A DNA stretch of 9,875 bases from Bacillota bacterium (GTDB lineage Bacteria; Bacillota; Clostridia; Lachnospirales; Lachnospiraceae). The translations under genes and the position numbers were made by a program. The DNA lies in assembly GCA_023428885.1 (NCBI GenBank), contig JAEYWQ010000310.1, forward strand, positions 1-9,875, written 5' to 3'. The notes under the pieces are model-generated. The model saw nothing but the letters and a program-made list of their open reading frames with translations. It was not told the DNA's origin and did not search any database. Of the stretch, positions 1-6,889 are shown one piece after another; positions within the stretch are counted from its first letter, which is position 1; every line of letters begins with the position of its first letter.

Positions 1-1070
1 GAAATGGTATTAAACGTCTTTTGGTTAATATTCAACGCGCTTCCAAGGGGGATATGACTGTAACATTTACTACTAAGAGAAAAGATGAGTTAGGTCATTT
101 AAGTTATGAGTTGAATCAGATGATAAAACATACGAAGTCTTTAATTATTAAGATTTCAGATACTGCCAATCAATTGACTGGAGTAGCCGATACTGTATCC
201 AAGGCTTCAACCACATTTATTGATTCTGCACAGAGTATTAAGACAGCTACTGCAGAAATTGAAACTGGTATCGTGGCTCAGGCTGAGGACTCGGTTAAGA
301 GTACAGAGCAGATGGAGACCTTGTCTTCTAAGATTCAATATGTTCAAAATGATGCGACAATCATTCGAGACATTGCAAGCAAGACCAATGATACGGTAAG
401 CTTAGGGAATTCTCATTTGTTATCTATCCATGAAAAAACAAAAGCTACAACGCAAACCACAGAAGAGTTTATGCAAAAGGTTGTTGCTTTGGAAGAAAAA
501 ACAAGATTAATCGGTGGTATTGTTAACGTAATCAATGAGATTTCCGAACAGACAAATCTATTATCCTTGAATGCTTCGATTGAAGTTGCACGTGCAGGAG
601 AAGCAGGCAGAGGATTTGGCGTAGTAGCTCAAGAGATTCGTAAATTGGCAGAGCAAACCATGCTATCAGCTAAGAAGATCGATGCAATCATTCTTGATAT
701 CGTAGAGGAGACCAAGCAGACGACTCAGGTGGCTAAGCGTGCTGAGACGATTGTATTAGAACAGCAATCCATAGTTACTGCTACAGAAGAAACCTTTGAG
801 ATTATGAATGAACAGATGCAGCATCTGAATAAGCAACTAGGATCCATTATCTCCAGTTTATTAGCAATGGAAGAAACCAGAAGTGTCACCTTGGATTCCA
901 TTCGAGACATCTCTGCAATTTCAGAGCAAACAGCTGCTGCTTCTAGTATACTAAGTGAAAATGCCAGCCAGCAATTCCTTGAAGTGTCCAACTTAAATGA
1001 TATGGCGAACCAACTTATTAGCTCTGCTAAAGAGTTAAAGAACAGTGTAGATAGTTTTATCATTGATTAA
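1..1070 (+). CDS. Methyl-accepting chemotaxis protein, 3' part (5' end outside window)
   Basis: The frame is already open at base 3 (codons Asn-Gly-Ile-Lys-Arg...), so this is the C-terminal part of a longer gene; the TTG at 21 is internal and not a start. The first ~45 residues resemble the end of a HAMP domain (DELGHLSYELNQMI). A long Ser/Thr/Gln/Glu-rich coiled coil follows, and the highly conserved signalling hairpin tip lies at about 529-665, containing EQTNLLSLNASIEVARAGE and then GRGFGVVAQEIRKLAEQT. In this family the tip binds CheA and CheW and controls the flagellar phosphorelay. The tip has Val where most relatives have Ala (NASIEVARAGE against NAxIEAARAGE). The protein ends SVDSFIID without a CheR/CheB-binding tail pentapeptide. 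The sensor domain and its ligand are not visible. A strong terminator follows 31 bases after the stop, so it is not cotranscribed by design with the glycosidase. Confidence 0.96.
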   Translation, partial: NGIKRLLVNIQRASKGDMTVTFTTKRKDELGHLSYELNQMIKHTKSLIIKISDTANQLTGVADTVSKASTTFIDSAQSIKTATAEIETGIVAQAEDSVKSTEQMETLSSKIQYVQNDATIIRDIASKTNDTVSLGNSHLLSIHEKTKATTQTTEEFMQKVVALEEKTRLIGGIVNVINEISEQTNLLSLNASIEVARAGEAGRGFGVVAQEIRKLAEQTMLSAKKIDAIILDIVEETKQTTQVAKRAETIVLEQQSIVTATEETFEIMNEQMQHLNKQLGSIISSLLAMEETRSVTLDSIRDISAISEQTAAASSILSENASQQFLEVSNLNDMANQLISSAKELKNSVDSFIID

Positions 1071-1101
1071 TACGCTTATAATTCAATAGATATATCATAT
1101 T

Positions 1102-1160
1102 CCTCAATACGAAAGTGTGATACAATAACAATAAATCACACTTTTGTATTGAGGGTTTTT
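1102..1160 (+). terminator. Rho-independent terminator after the chemotaxis receptor gene
   Basis: A 19-bp stem is formed by 1102-1120 (CCTCAATACGAAAGTGTGA) and 1136-1154 (TCACACTTTTGTATTGAGG), complementary throughout with one G-U pair, around a 15-base AT-rich loop. It is followed by GTTTTT at 1155-1160. It sits 31 bases after the receptor stop codon, as expected for an intrinsic terminator. Confidence 0.9.
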
Positions 1161-1273
1161 ATTTGTGGGTATGTACAAAAGTGTCTCCAAAGTGGGACAA
1201 GCTCACAATTTTCACACGTAAATTTGTGCCTGCGGTCCAAAGTATGCAGGTTACGGAAAGGCATGGTTATTAC

Positions 1274-3346
1274 ATGAGATATCAAGAGGATGGAAATCGA
1301 TTAATTGCTAAGTCAAATGGGACAACAATCTGGGTGGAAGCATGGGGAGAGAATTCTTTACGTGTACGTATGACAAAACAGACAAAGATGGAAGCGCAGG
1401 ATTGGGCCTTAGAGGAGAAAGTGAAAGCAACAAAGGTTAAGATTGTTATAGAAGAGATAAGCTTATTAGAACCTTGGTATGAAGGAGTAAACGAGAAGGA
1501 ACATGAGCAAAAAGCCATGGTTGCCAGCATTCAAAATGGTAACTTGATTGCAAGGTTTAATCCTGAAGGTTGGCTTAGTTTTTTCGATGCAAAGGGAAAT
1601 GAATTATTATCAGAATATTGGAGAAACCGTAACCGGATCGATCGTTATTGCGCTCCACTAAATTATTCGGCAAGAGAGTTAAAACCGATCCTAGGAACGA
1701 ATGATTATAGCCTAACTGTACGATTTGAAGCATATAATAATGAGAAAATCTTTGGTATGGGACAATACCAAGAGATGAATCTAGATAAAAAGGGGGCTAT
1801 CTTAGAACTAGCTCATCGAAATACTCAGGCGAGCATACCATTCTTAGTTTCTAGCCGTGGTTATGGATTCCTATGGAATAATCCTGCGATTGGTCAGGCA
1901 GCATTTGGCGTGAATAAGACTGAGTGGACGGCGGAAAGTACAAAGCAGATGGACTACTGGATTACTTCTGGAGAGACACCAGCACAGATTGTAAGTCAGT
2001 ATGCAGCTGTCACTGGTAAGGTACCGATGATGCCAGAACATGGTATGGGTTTTTGGCAATGCAAGTTGCGCTATCGTAACCAAGAAGAACTACTTACTGT
2101 GGTAAGAGAACATAAGAAAAGAGGACTTCCAATGGATGTGGTAGTCATTGACTTCTTTCACTGGACGAAGCAAGGTGACTTTAGGTTTGATCCAATCGAC
2201 TGGCCAGATCCAGAGGCAATGATTCAGGAACTGAAGAGCCTGGGCGTTGAGCTAATGGTATCTGTTTGGCCTACGATCGATTCTTCATCCATCAATCGCG
2301 GTACAATGGAGGAAGAAGGGCTTCTTATACAGTTTGATCGTGGACTAGGAATTAATATGAACTGGATGGGAGAGACTGCATTCTTTGATGCTACCAATGA
2401 AAAAGCACAGCAATTTGTATGGGAACGTTGCAAAGAAAACTACTATAATAAGGGTGTAAAACTATTCTGGCTAGATGAAGCAGAGCCTGAGTTTGGTATC
2501 TATGACTTTGATCTTTATCGTTATCAGATCGGACCAGCAAAACAGGTGACGAATGTTTATCCGAAGTGTTATTCCAAGGCCTTCTATGATGGAATGAAAG
2601 CATGTGGTGACGAGAATGTAATGAACCTGGTTCGTTGTGCTTGGGCAGGTAGCCAGCGATATGGAGCTTTGGTCTGGTCAGGGGATATTAGTTCTACCTT
2701 CCGGGCTCTGCAAGAACAGCTTCAGGCAGGTCTTAATGTAGGATTAGCCGGTATTCCATGGTGGACCACTGATATCGGAGGTTTTATCGGAGGAGATACG
2801 AAGAGCGATGAATTTAGAGAATTACTCATTCGTTGGTTTGAATGGGCAACCTTCTGCCCGGTCATGCGCTTGCATGGTGAGCGTCAGCCCTTCTATCCGT
2901 TACAAGAAGAATTCCGCAATGGTGTACGTCAATTTTCTTCTGGTCAGGATAATGAGGTTTGGAGCTTTGGAGAGGACAATTATGAAATTATGAAGTTCTA
3001 TATGTTACTAAGAGAACAGTTACGTCCTTATATACGAAGCTTGATGAAAGAGGCTCATGAAATTGGAAGTCCGGTGATGCGTACGATGTTTTATGAATTT
3101 CCACAAGAAAGTATCTGTTGGGAACTTACGTCTCAATATATGTTTGGTTCGGATATCTTAGTTGCACCGGTGATGGAGTTTAAGCAACGTAGTCGCCAGG
3201 TTTACTTGCCGAAGGGAGTGAACTGGGTTGACTTATATACGAAGGAAGTTTATCAAGGTGGGCAAACACTTACCGTGGAAGCACCACTTGGCAAGATAGC
3301 AGTATTTTTAAAAGAAGTAGAACAGATCGAAGAACTCATAAGGTAA
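1274..3346 (+). CDS. GH31 family glycoside hydrolase, probable alpha-xylosidase
   Basis: A 690-residue cytoplasmic-type enzyme with no signal peptide. The N-terminal ~190 residues are a beta-sandwich-like region (TIWVEAWGENSLRVRM), then a (beta/alpha)8 catalytic domain and a C-terminal beta domain from about residue 570. Family GH31 retaining enzymes use two Asp residues. The likely nucleophile is Asp401 in FWLDEAEPEF (codon at 2474) and the likely acid/base is Asp471 in VWSGDISSTF (codon at 2684). Other family signatures are FFHWTKQGDFRFDP, LMVSVWPTID and PWWTTDIGGF. The WLDxxEPE form resembles alpha-xylosidases more than the WxDMNEP form of typical alpha-glucosidases, so removal of alpha-xylosyl units from plant xyloglucan oligosaccharides is a reasonable but unproven role; an alpha-glucosidase or transglycosylase remains possible. 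The frame is open back to a TTG at 1163. ATG 1274 is preferred because the protein resemblance begins at MRYQEDGNRLI and a weak GGAAAGG lies 12 bases upstream; ATG 1244 is the alternative. No sugar-transport or regulator gene is adjacent. Confidence 0.93.
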   Translation: MRYQEDGNRLIAKSNGTTIWVEAWGENSLRVRMTKQTKMEAQDWALEEKVKATKVKIVIEEISLLEPWYEGVNEKEHEQKAMVASIQNGNLIARFNPEGWLSFFDAKGNELLSEYWRNRNRIDRYCAPLNYSARELKPILGTNDYSLTVRFEAYNNEKIFGMGQYQEMNLDKKGAILELAHRNTQASIPFLVSSRGYGFLWNNPAIGQAAFGVNKTEWTAESTKQMDYWITSGETPAQIVSQYAAVTGKVPMMPEHGMGFWQCKLRYRNQEELLTVVREHKKRGLPMDVVVIDFFHWTKQGDFRFDPIDWPDPEAMIQELKSLGVELMVSVWPTIDSSSINRGTMEEEGLLIQFDRGLGINMNWMGETAFFDATNEKAQQFVWERCKENYYNKGVKLFWLDEAEPEFGIYDFDLYRYQIGPAKQVTNVYPKCYSKAFYDGMKACGDENVMNLVRCAWAGSQRYGALVWSGDISSTFRALQEQLQAGLNVGLAGIPWWTTDIGGFIGGDTKSDEFRELLIRWFEWATFCPVMRLHGERQPFYPLQEEFRNGVRQFSSGQDNEVWSFGEDNYEIMKFYMLLREQLRPYIRSLMKEAHEIGSPVMRTMFYEFPQESICWELTSQYMFGSDILVAPVMEFKQRSRQVYLPKGVNWVDLYTKEVYQGGQTLTVEAPLGKIAVFLKEVEQIEELIR

Positions 3347-3383
3347 ATAGATAAATTTTTCCCCCTAATCATACAATTATGGG

Positions 3384-3412
3384 TTGACAAATTAGGGATT
3401 TGGGTTTATCAT
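3384..3412 (+). promoter_or_regulatory. Candidate sigma-A promoter P1, just upstream of a terminator hairpin
   Basis: TTGACA at 3384-3389, a 17-base spacer, and TATCAT at 3407-3412 match the housekeeping consensus at 11 of 12 positions. Transcription would begin near 3419, almost at the base of the terminator stem that starts at 3422. The -35 is flanked by the inverted pair CCCTAAT (3363-3369) and ATTAGGG (3391-3397), which could be an operator. Whether this promoter is active is unknown. Confidence 0.5.
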
Positions 3413-3421
3413 TACCACAAC

Positions 3422-3457
3422 AAAAGCGTTGTGGGTGACCCCCTACATCGCTTTTTT
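3422..3457 (+). terminator. Rho-independent terminator downstream of the GH31 gene
   Basis: The stem pairs 3422-3435 (AAAAGCGTTGTGGG) with 3442-3455 (CCTACATCGCTTTT), with one T-T mismatch and one G-U pair, around a 6-base loop, and runs into six T residues at 3452-3457. It lies 75 bases after the GH31 stop. A competing hairpin, CCACAAC (3415-3421) with GTTGTGG (3428-3434), overlaps its left arm, so the two folds exclude each other. Confidence 0.72.
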
Positions 3458-3467
3458 CTCTATAATT

Positions 3468-3480
3468 GGATAAATTATCC
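3468..3480. repeat. 13-bp palindrome, operator-like
   Basis: GGATAA-A-TTATCC is a perfect inverted repeat with a single central base. It ends 17 bases upstream of the -35 of promoter P2 (3498). Its length and symmetry fit a dimeric regulator site, but no regulator gene is in the window to pair with it. Confidence 0.35.
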
Positions 3481-3497
3481 TGTTTAGAGAAAAAGTG

Positions 3498-3526
3498 TTG
3501 ACAAAGGCATTATATTGTATTACATT
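3498..3526 (+). promoter_or_regulatory. Candidate sigma-A promoter P2 for the membrane protein gene
   Basis: A perfect -35 TTGACA at 3498-3503 is followed after 17 bases by TACATT at 3521-3526, a 4 of 6 match to the -10 consensus, in a very AT-rich stretch. It would start transcription near 3533 and give a leader of about 90 bases before the start codon at 3623. It lies after the terminator at 3422-3457, so it is the natural promoter for the next gene. Confidence 0.6.
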
Positions 3527-3532
3527 ATATCT

Positions 3533-3558
3533 CATATTATGCTGATATGGATAATATG
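3533..3558. repeat. Inverted repeat at the predicted transcription start
   Basis: CATATTAT (3533-3540) and ATAATATG (3551-3558) are perfectly complementary arms separated by 10 bases. The repeat covers the start point predicted for promoter P2 and the first bases of its leader, where a repressor could block transcription. A weak RNA hairpin is the other possibility. Confidence 0.35.
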
Positions 3559-3622
3559 TTTTACAAATACTAAGGAGGAGTGAGGACGAAGATCTGTTAT
3601 CAAATGAAGAGGTGAATATGAA

Positions 3623-4180
3623 ATGAGCAACAAGCACAAATATCGTTCTGATTATGAGGTTCATGAGACCCAGTTGCCAGGACAAAAGCACACAAAGTTT
3701 AAAAAGGAACTTAAATATGTAGGTAAGTATTATGTTCTAGTGAAGAAGGATACTGAGATTAAACCGCTAAAATGGTTGAGTATTCTATGCATACTGTTGA
3801 TTGCGGGTATTTTTCTAGGATTAGGTTTTTTAAATAATCAGGGTAGTCGTTTGATTTATGTAATACTTCCTTATGTAATAATGTTTCTTCCTATTTATTA
3901 TGGAATTATGGGTAGTGTAAAGTTGCTCTCATTGAAAGAACGAATGACTGTTCTTGAATATGAGCGTTCTAGTGTTAGAATTAAAAAGAGTACTTTGTCT
4001 TTAACTGTTATGGCGATTACTACAGCAATTGGAGAGGGTATATTTTTAATACGAAATTTAGATAAAAAAAGCGAGATTTCACTTGACTTTGCTTTCTTTG
4101 TTGGTGTGATAATTATACTTATTTTATCTTTTCTCGTTTTAAGAATACAGGCTAAGATTCAAGTAATAGAAGAGGAATAG
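3623..4180 (+). CDS. Unrecognised four-helix integral membrane protein
   Basis: A 185-residue protein that I do not recognise. The first 50 residues are hydrophilic and basic (many Lys and His). Four hydrophobic segments follow at about 51-70, 77-99, 125-143 and 154-174, the third the least hydrophobic, and the protein ends in a short charged tail VIEEE. No catalytic motif, cysteine pair or signal peptide is seen; the long basic N-terminus suggests it faces the cytoplasm. The start at ATG 3623 has GAGGTG at 3609-3614 eight bases upstream. It has a candidate promoter (3498-3526) after the upstream terminator. No clear terminator separates it from the transporter operon 183 bases later, so some read-through is possible, and a link to peptide uptake is only a guess from position. 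Confidence 0.82.
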   Translation: MSNKHKYRSDYEVHETQLPGQKHTKFKKELKYVGKYYVLVKKDTEIKPLKWLSILCILLIAGIFLGLGFLNNQGSRLIYVILPYVIMFLPIYYGIMGSVKLLSLKERMTVLEYERSSVRIKKSTLSLTVMAITTAIGEGIFLIRNLDKKSEISLDFAFFVGVIIILILSFLVLRIQAKIQVIEEE

Positions 4181-4203
4181 AAGGAGTCTATTAATTTAAT
4201 ACA

Positions 4204-4275
4204 GTGAATATTTATGCAATATTACTAATATTTCACAAATTTTAACTAAAATATCCCAATTCTGTTGTGAATATT
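4204..4275. repeat. Repeated GTGAATATT elements and palindromes upstream of the transporter promoter
   Basis: GTGAATATT occurs at 4204-4212 and again at 4267-4275, where it overlaps the -35 hexamer; a near inverted copy, AATATTTCAC, lies at 4227-4236. The two direct copies are 63 bases apart, about six helical turns, so they would lie on the same face of the DNA. Between them is a 14-base inverted repeat ATTTTA-AC-TAAAAT (4239-4252). These may be regulator sites for the peptide transporter, but the AT-rich background makes chance matches likely. Confidence 0.3.
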
Positions 4276-4302
4276 GACAAATGTGTTTGTTTGTGGTAGT
4301 AT
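4274..4302 (+). promoter_or_regulatory. Promoter of the peptide transporter operon
   Basis: TTGACA at 4274-4279, 17 bases, then TAGTAT at 4297-4302, with an upstream TG at 4294-4295 forming an extended -10 (TGGTAGTAT). Transcription would begin near 4309 and give a purine-rich leader of about 55 bases ending in the ribosome site AAAGGAG at 4351-4357, six bases before the ATG. The perfect -35 and good ribosome site fit strong expression of a binding protein. Confidence 0.72.
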
Positions 4303-4363
4303 TTTATTTATTTGTAGAGACTTCGGACAATAAAAGAAATAAAAAAGAGAAAAGGAGAAAGCA

Positions 4364-6739
4364 ATGAGAAAAATTAAGTTCAAAAAAGCGTTGGCTTTAG
4401 TTCTTACTTTATCTATGTGTGCATCGTTAGCTGCATGCAGTAAGAAAGAAAGCAAAACAGAAACAGATCCAACTACGGCTCCAACTCAAGCAGCTGCAAC
4501 GGAGGCGCCTACACAAGAGCCAGAGAATACAACTCCATTGGTTGTTGGTATTCAACCTTTTAGCGAGAAATTCAGTACATTCTTCGCTGATACTGCTATG
4601 GATCAAGAAATTGTAACATTGACAAATATTGGTTTATTAACTACAGATAGAAGTGGTGGTTTAATCCTTAATGCCATCGAGGGAGAGGTAGTTCCATATA
4701 ACGGAACTGATTATACTTATAAGGGTATTAGCAACATCACAATTAATTATGATGAAGCTGCAGATCTTACAACATATTATGTGAAAATCAGAGATGATAT
4801 TAAGTTTAGTGATGGCCATGTAGCAGATGCAGATGATATTATCTTCTCTTACTATGTACTTGCTGATAATAGCTATGATGGTAGTTCAACTTTAAGCGCT
4901 GTTCCTATCATTGGTTTACAAAACTATCGCAAGAACAATACCAATGCAGAAACAACAGTTGTATCTCAAGACGAAATCGATGCAGGTTTAGCTAATTTAA
5001 GTGATAAAGCTAAGCAGACAATCATTGATACAATTATTGTTCCTACTTTAACAAGCGAACTTGACTGGGTAAAAACTCTTTATGGTAATGACTCTTATAA
5101 GAAGTATACCGATGAGTATCCAGTAGCAAAAGACTTGTTTGCATTCTTCTATAACCTTGATGAAGCTTATGATGCTTCTGCTGTAGCTGATGAAGCAACT
5201 GTTCTTGCTGATATTATTGCTCAATACGGAGCAGATTACAAAGCTTTAGGTGCTGGTTATGCTGGTGATGAGAACTATTATTTATCAGCTGTAACTTCTA
5301 TCGTAAGCGATGCTATCTTAGCTGATAAGTTAGCTGCTGGTGGTGAAGAAGTTCCTAATATCACTGGTATTAAGAAACTTAGCCAGACTGAAGTTGAAAT
5401 TAAAGTTAAAGGTTACGATGCAACAGCTGTATACACATTATTTGGTATTAGCTTAGCACCATTACATTATTATGGTGATGAAGCTGCTTACAACTATGAT
5501 AACAATCAATTTGGTTTCACTAGAGGCGATTTATCAGCTGTAAAAGCTAAAACTACTGTTCCTTTAGGAGCTGGTCCATATAAGTTTGTAAAATATGAAA
5601 ACAAAGTGGTATACTTAGAAGCAAATGAAAATTATGTATTAGGTGCACCATTAACTAAATACGTTCAATACAAAGAAACTGTTGATGCAGATATGATCAG
5701 CGGTGTTGGTACAGGTACCATCGATGTTACCAATCCATCTGGTTCTGTAGCAGCTTTTGATGAAATTAAGAGCTATAACTCTAATGGTGAGTTAAGTGGT
5801 GATAAGATCTTTACAAGTACTGTAGATAATAGAGGTTATGGTTATATTGGTATGAACGCTGATACCATGAATGTTGGTGGAGAACCAGCTTCTGACGCTT
5901 CTAAGAATTTAAGAAGAGCATTTGCAACTTTAATCGCTGTTTACCGTGATGTAGCAATTGATTCCTATTATGGTGATGTGGCATCTGTTATCAACTACCC
6001 AATCTCTAATACTTCTTGGGCAGCTCCACAGAAGTCCGATGAAGGTTACAGAGTTGCTTTCTCTGCTGGTGTAGATGGCAGTGAGCTTTATACAGCTGGT
6101 ATGACAGCTGATGATAAGTATGTAGTGGCTCTTAATGCAGCAGTTGAATATTTAAAAGCTGCAGGCTATACTTTTGATGATGCTTCTGGCAAGTTCACAG
6201 CAGCTCCTGAAGGTGCTAAATTAGAGTATGAAGTATTAATCGGTGGTAATGGTTCTGGTGACCACCCATCCTTCGCTATCTTAACAAAATTAAAAGAAGA
6301 ATTAGCAAAAATCGGTATTACATTATCAATTAATGACCCAGCTGATTCCAGTCAGATGTGGGATATTCTTGATGCTGGAACTCAAGAATTATGGTGTGCT
6401 GCATGGCAGGCTACAATCGATCCTGATATGTATCAGGTATACCATAGCACAAGTATTATTGGTAAAGGTGGTTCAAACTCCAACCATTACCACATTGCAG
6501 ATGCTACTTTAGATAAGTTAATTGTAGATGCAAGAAAGAGTGATGACCAGGCATATAGAAAGGCAACTTATAAAACTGCTCTTGATGTAATCATCGATTG
6601 GGCTGTAGAAGTTCCAATCTATCAGAGACAAAACTGTATCATCATCAGTGATGAAAGAGTTGATGTTTCAACTGTAACTCCAGATATTACAACTTACTGG
6701 AGCTGGTACGCTGAAATCGAAAAACTTAAGATGAAATAA
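4364..6739 (+). CDS. Peptide ABC transporter substrate-binding lipoprotein (SBP_bac_5 family)
   Basis: A 791-residue lipoprotein that binds the substrate outside the membrane for the permease encoded just downstream. The signal peptide is basic then hydrophobic and ends in the lipobox LAAC, with Cys25 as the predicted lipidated residue, followed by a Thr/Pro/Ala/Glu-rich linker to about residue 57. Family 5 binding-protein hallmarks are VKIRDDIKFSDG...ADDIIFSYYV (140-165), ITGIKKLSQTEVEIKV (333-348), LGAGPYKFVKYE (401-412) and WQATIDPDMYQVYHS (681-695). OppA/DppA proteins usually have about 500-600 residues; here roughly 150 extra residues (about 173-330) sit between the ADDIIFSY and ITGIKK motifs. 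Codon choice looks more biased (GCT, GGT, GTT, CTT/TTA) than in neighbouring genes, consistent with high expression. An oligopeptide ligand is likely from the family and operon, but the exact substrate cannot be read. Confidence 0.94.
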   Translation: MRKIKFKKALALVLTLSMCASLAACSKKESKTETDPTTAPTQAAATEAPTQEPENTTPLVVGIQPFSEKFSTFFADTAMDQEIVTLTNIGLLTTDRSGGLILNAIEGEVVPYNGTDYTYKGISNITINYDEAADLTTYYVKIRDDIKFSDGHVADADDIIFSYYVLADNSYDGSSTLSAVPIIGLQNYRKNNTNAETTVVSQDEIDAGLANLSDKAKQTIIDTIIVPTLTSELDWVKTLYGNDSYKKYTDEYPVAKDLFAFFYNLDEAYDASAVADEATVLADIIAQYGADYKALGAGYAGDENYYLSAVTSIVSDAILADKLAAGGEEVPNITGIKKLSQTEVEIKVKGYDATAVYTLFGISLAPLHYYGDEAAYNYDNNQFGFTRGDLSAVKAKTTVPLGAGPYKFVKYENKVVYLEANENYVLGAPLTKYVQYKETVDADMISGVGTGTIDVTNPSGSVAAFDEIKSYNSNGELSGDKIFTSTVDNRGYGYIGMNADTMNVGGEPASDASKNLRRAFATLIAVYRDVAIDSYYGDVASVINYPISNTSWAAPQKSDEGYRVAFSAGVDGSELYTAGMTADDKYVVALNAAVEYLKAAGYTFDDASGKFTAAPEGAKLEYEVLIGGNGSGDHPSFAILTKLKEELAKIGITLSINDPADSSQMWDILDAGTQELWCAAWQATIDPDMYQVYHSTSIIGKGGSNSNHYHIADATLDKLIVDARKSDDQAYRKATYKTALDVIIDWAVEVPIYQRQNCIIISDERVDVSTVTPDITTYWSWYAEIEKLKMK

Positions 6740-6756
6740 TTAGATTAAGAATTATA

Positions 6757-6821
6757 GACACAGGTCTGGCAACGACAAACGTTTCGAGCTCGAAACGTTT
6801 GTCGTTGGTTTTGCCTTTGTC
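6757..6821 (+). terminator. Perfect 38-bp palindrome between binding-protein and permease genes (attenuator or mRNA-stabilising hairpin)
   Basis: The arms 6770-6788 (CAACGACAAACGTTTCGAG) and 6789-6807 are exact reverse complements with no spacer. In RNA this gives a stem of about 17 bp closed by a four-base loop. An outer stem pairs GACACAGG (6757-6764) with CCTTTGTC (6814-6821) with one mismatch. A partly U-rich tail (GGTTTTGCCTTTGTCTTTAT) follows, so partial termination is plausible. It begins 30 bases after the binding-protein stop and ends 83 bases before the permease start, the usual place for an element that lowers permease relative to binding protein. Confidence 0.75.
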
Positions 6822-6889
6822 TTTATATTGGATTATTTGTTAACTTATGGTTAAGGTTACAACAAAAGTAGATAGTGAGAGGTTTTTTT

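Noticed and set aside
725..1063. Minus-strand open frame of 112 codons inside the chemotaxis receptor gene
   Set aside because: It is fully covered by a well-supported coding frame on the + strand with clear signalling-domain motifs. The antisense product has no recognisable motif, so it is a shadow.
1163..1243. TTG at 1163 as the GH31 start (727-residue form)
   Set aside because: It lies three bases after the terminator T-run with no ribosome site, and the added residues do not resemble a GH31 N-terminus or a signal peptide.
3363..3397. CCCTAAT/ATTAGGG inverted repeat as the GH31 terminator
   Set aside because: The stem is only 7 bp with a 21-base loop and no T-run after it. The hairpin at 3422-3457 is a much better terminator, so this pair is at most an operator around the P1 -35.
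4238..4252. CodY box upstream of the binding-protein gene as a firm feature
   Set aside because: Four of fifteen positions disagree with the consensus, including central bases, and the region is AT-rich. It is mentioned only as a possibility.
6770..6807. Palindrome halves as catabolite (cre) sites
   Set aside because: The AAACGTTT core fits LacI-family symmetry, but the flanking bases do not match the cre consensus well and the position inside an operon is unusual. The RNA hairpin reading explains the full 38 bp.
6875..6889. GTG 6875 as the start of oppB
   Set aside because: It would consume the GAGAGG ribosome site that serves ATG 6890, and MWKYILKRIL is the usual N-terminus of this family.
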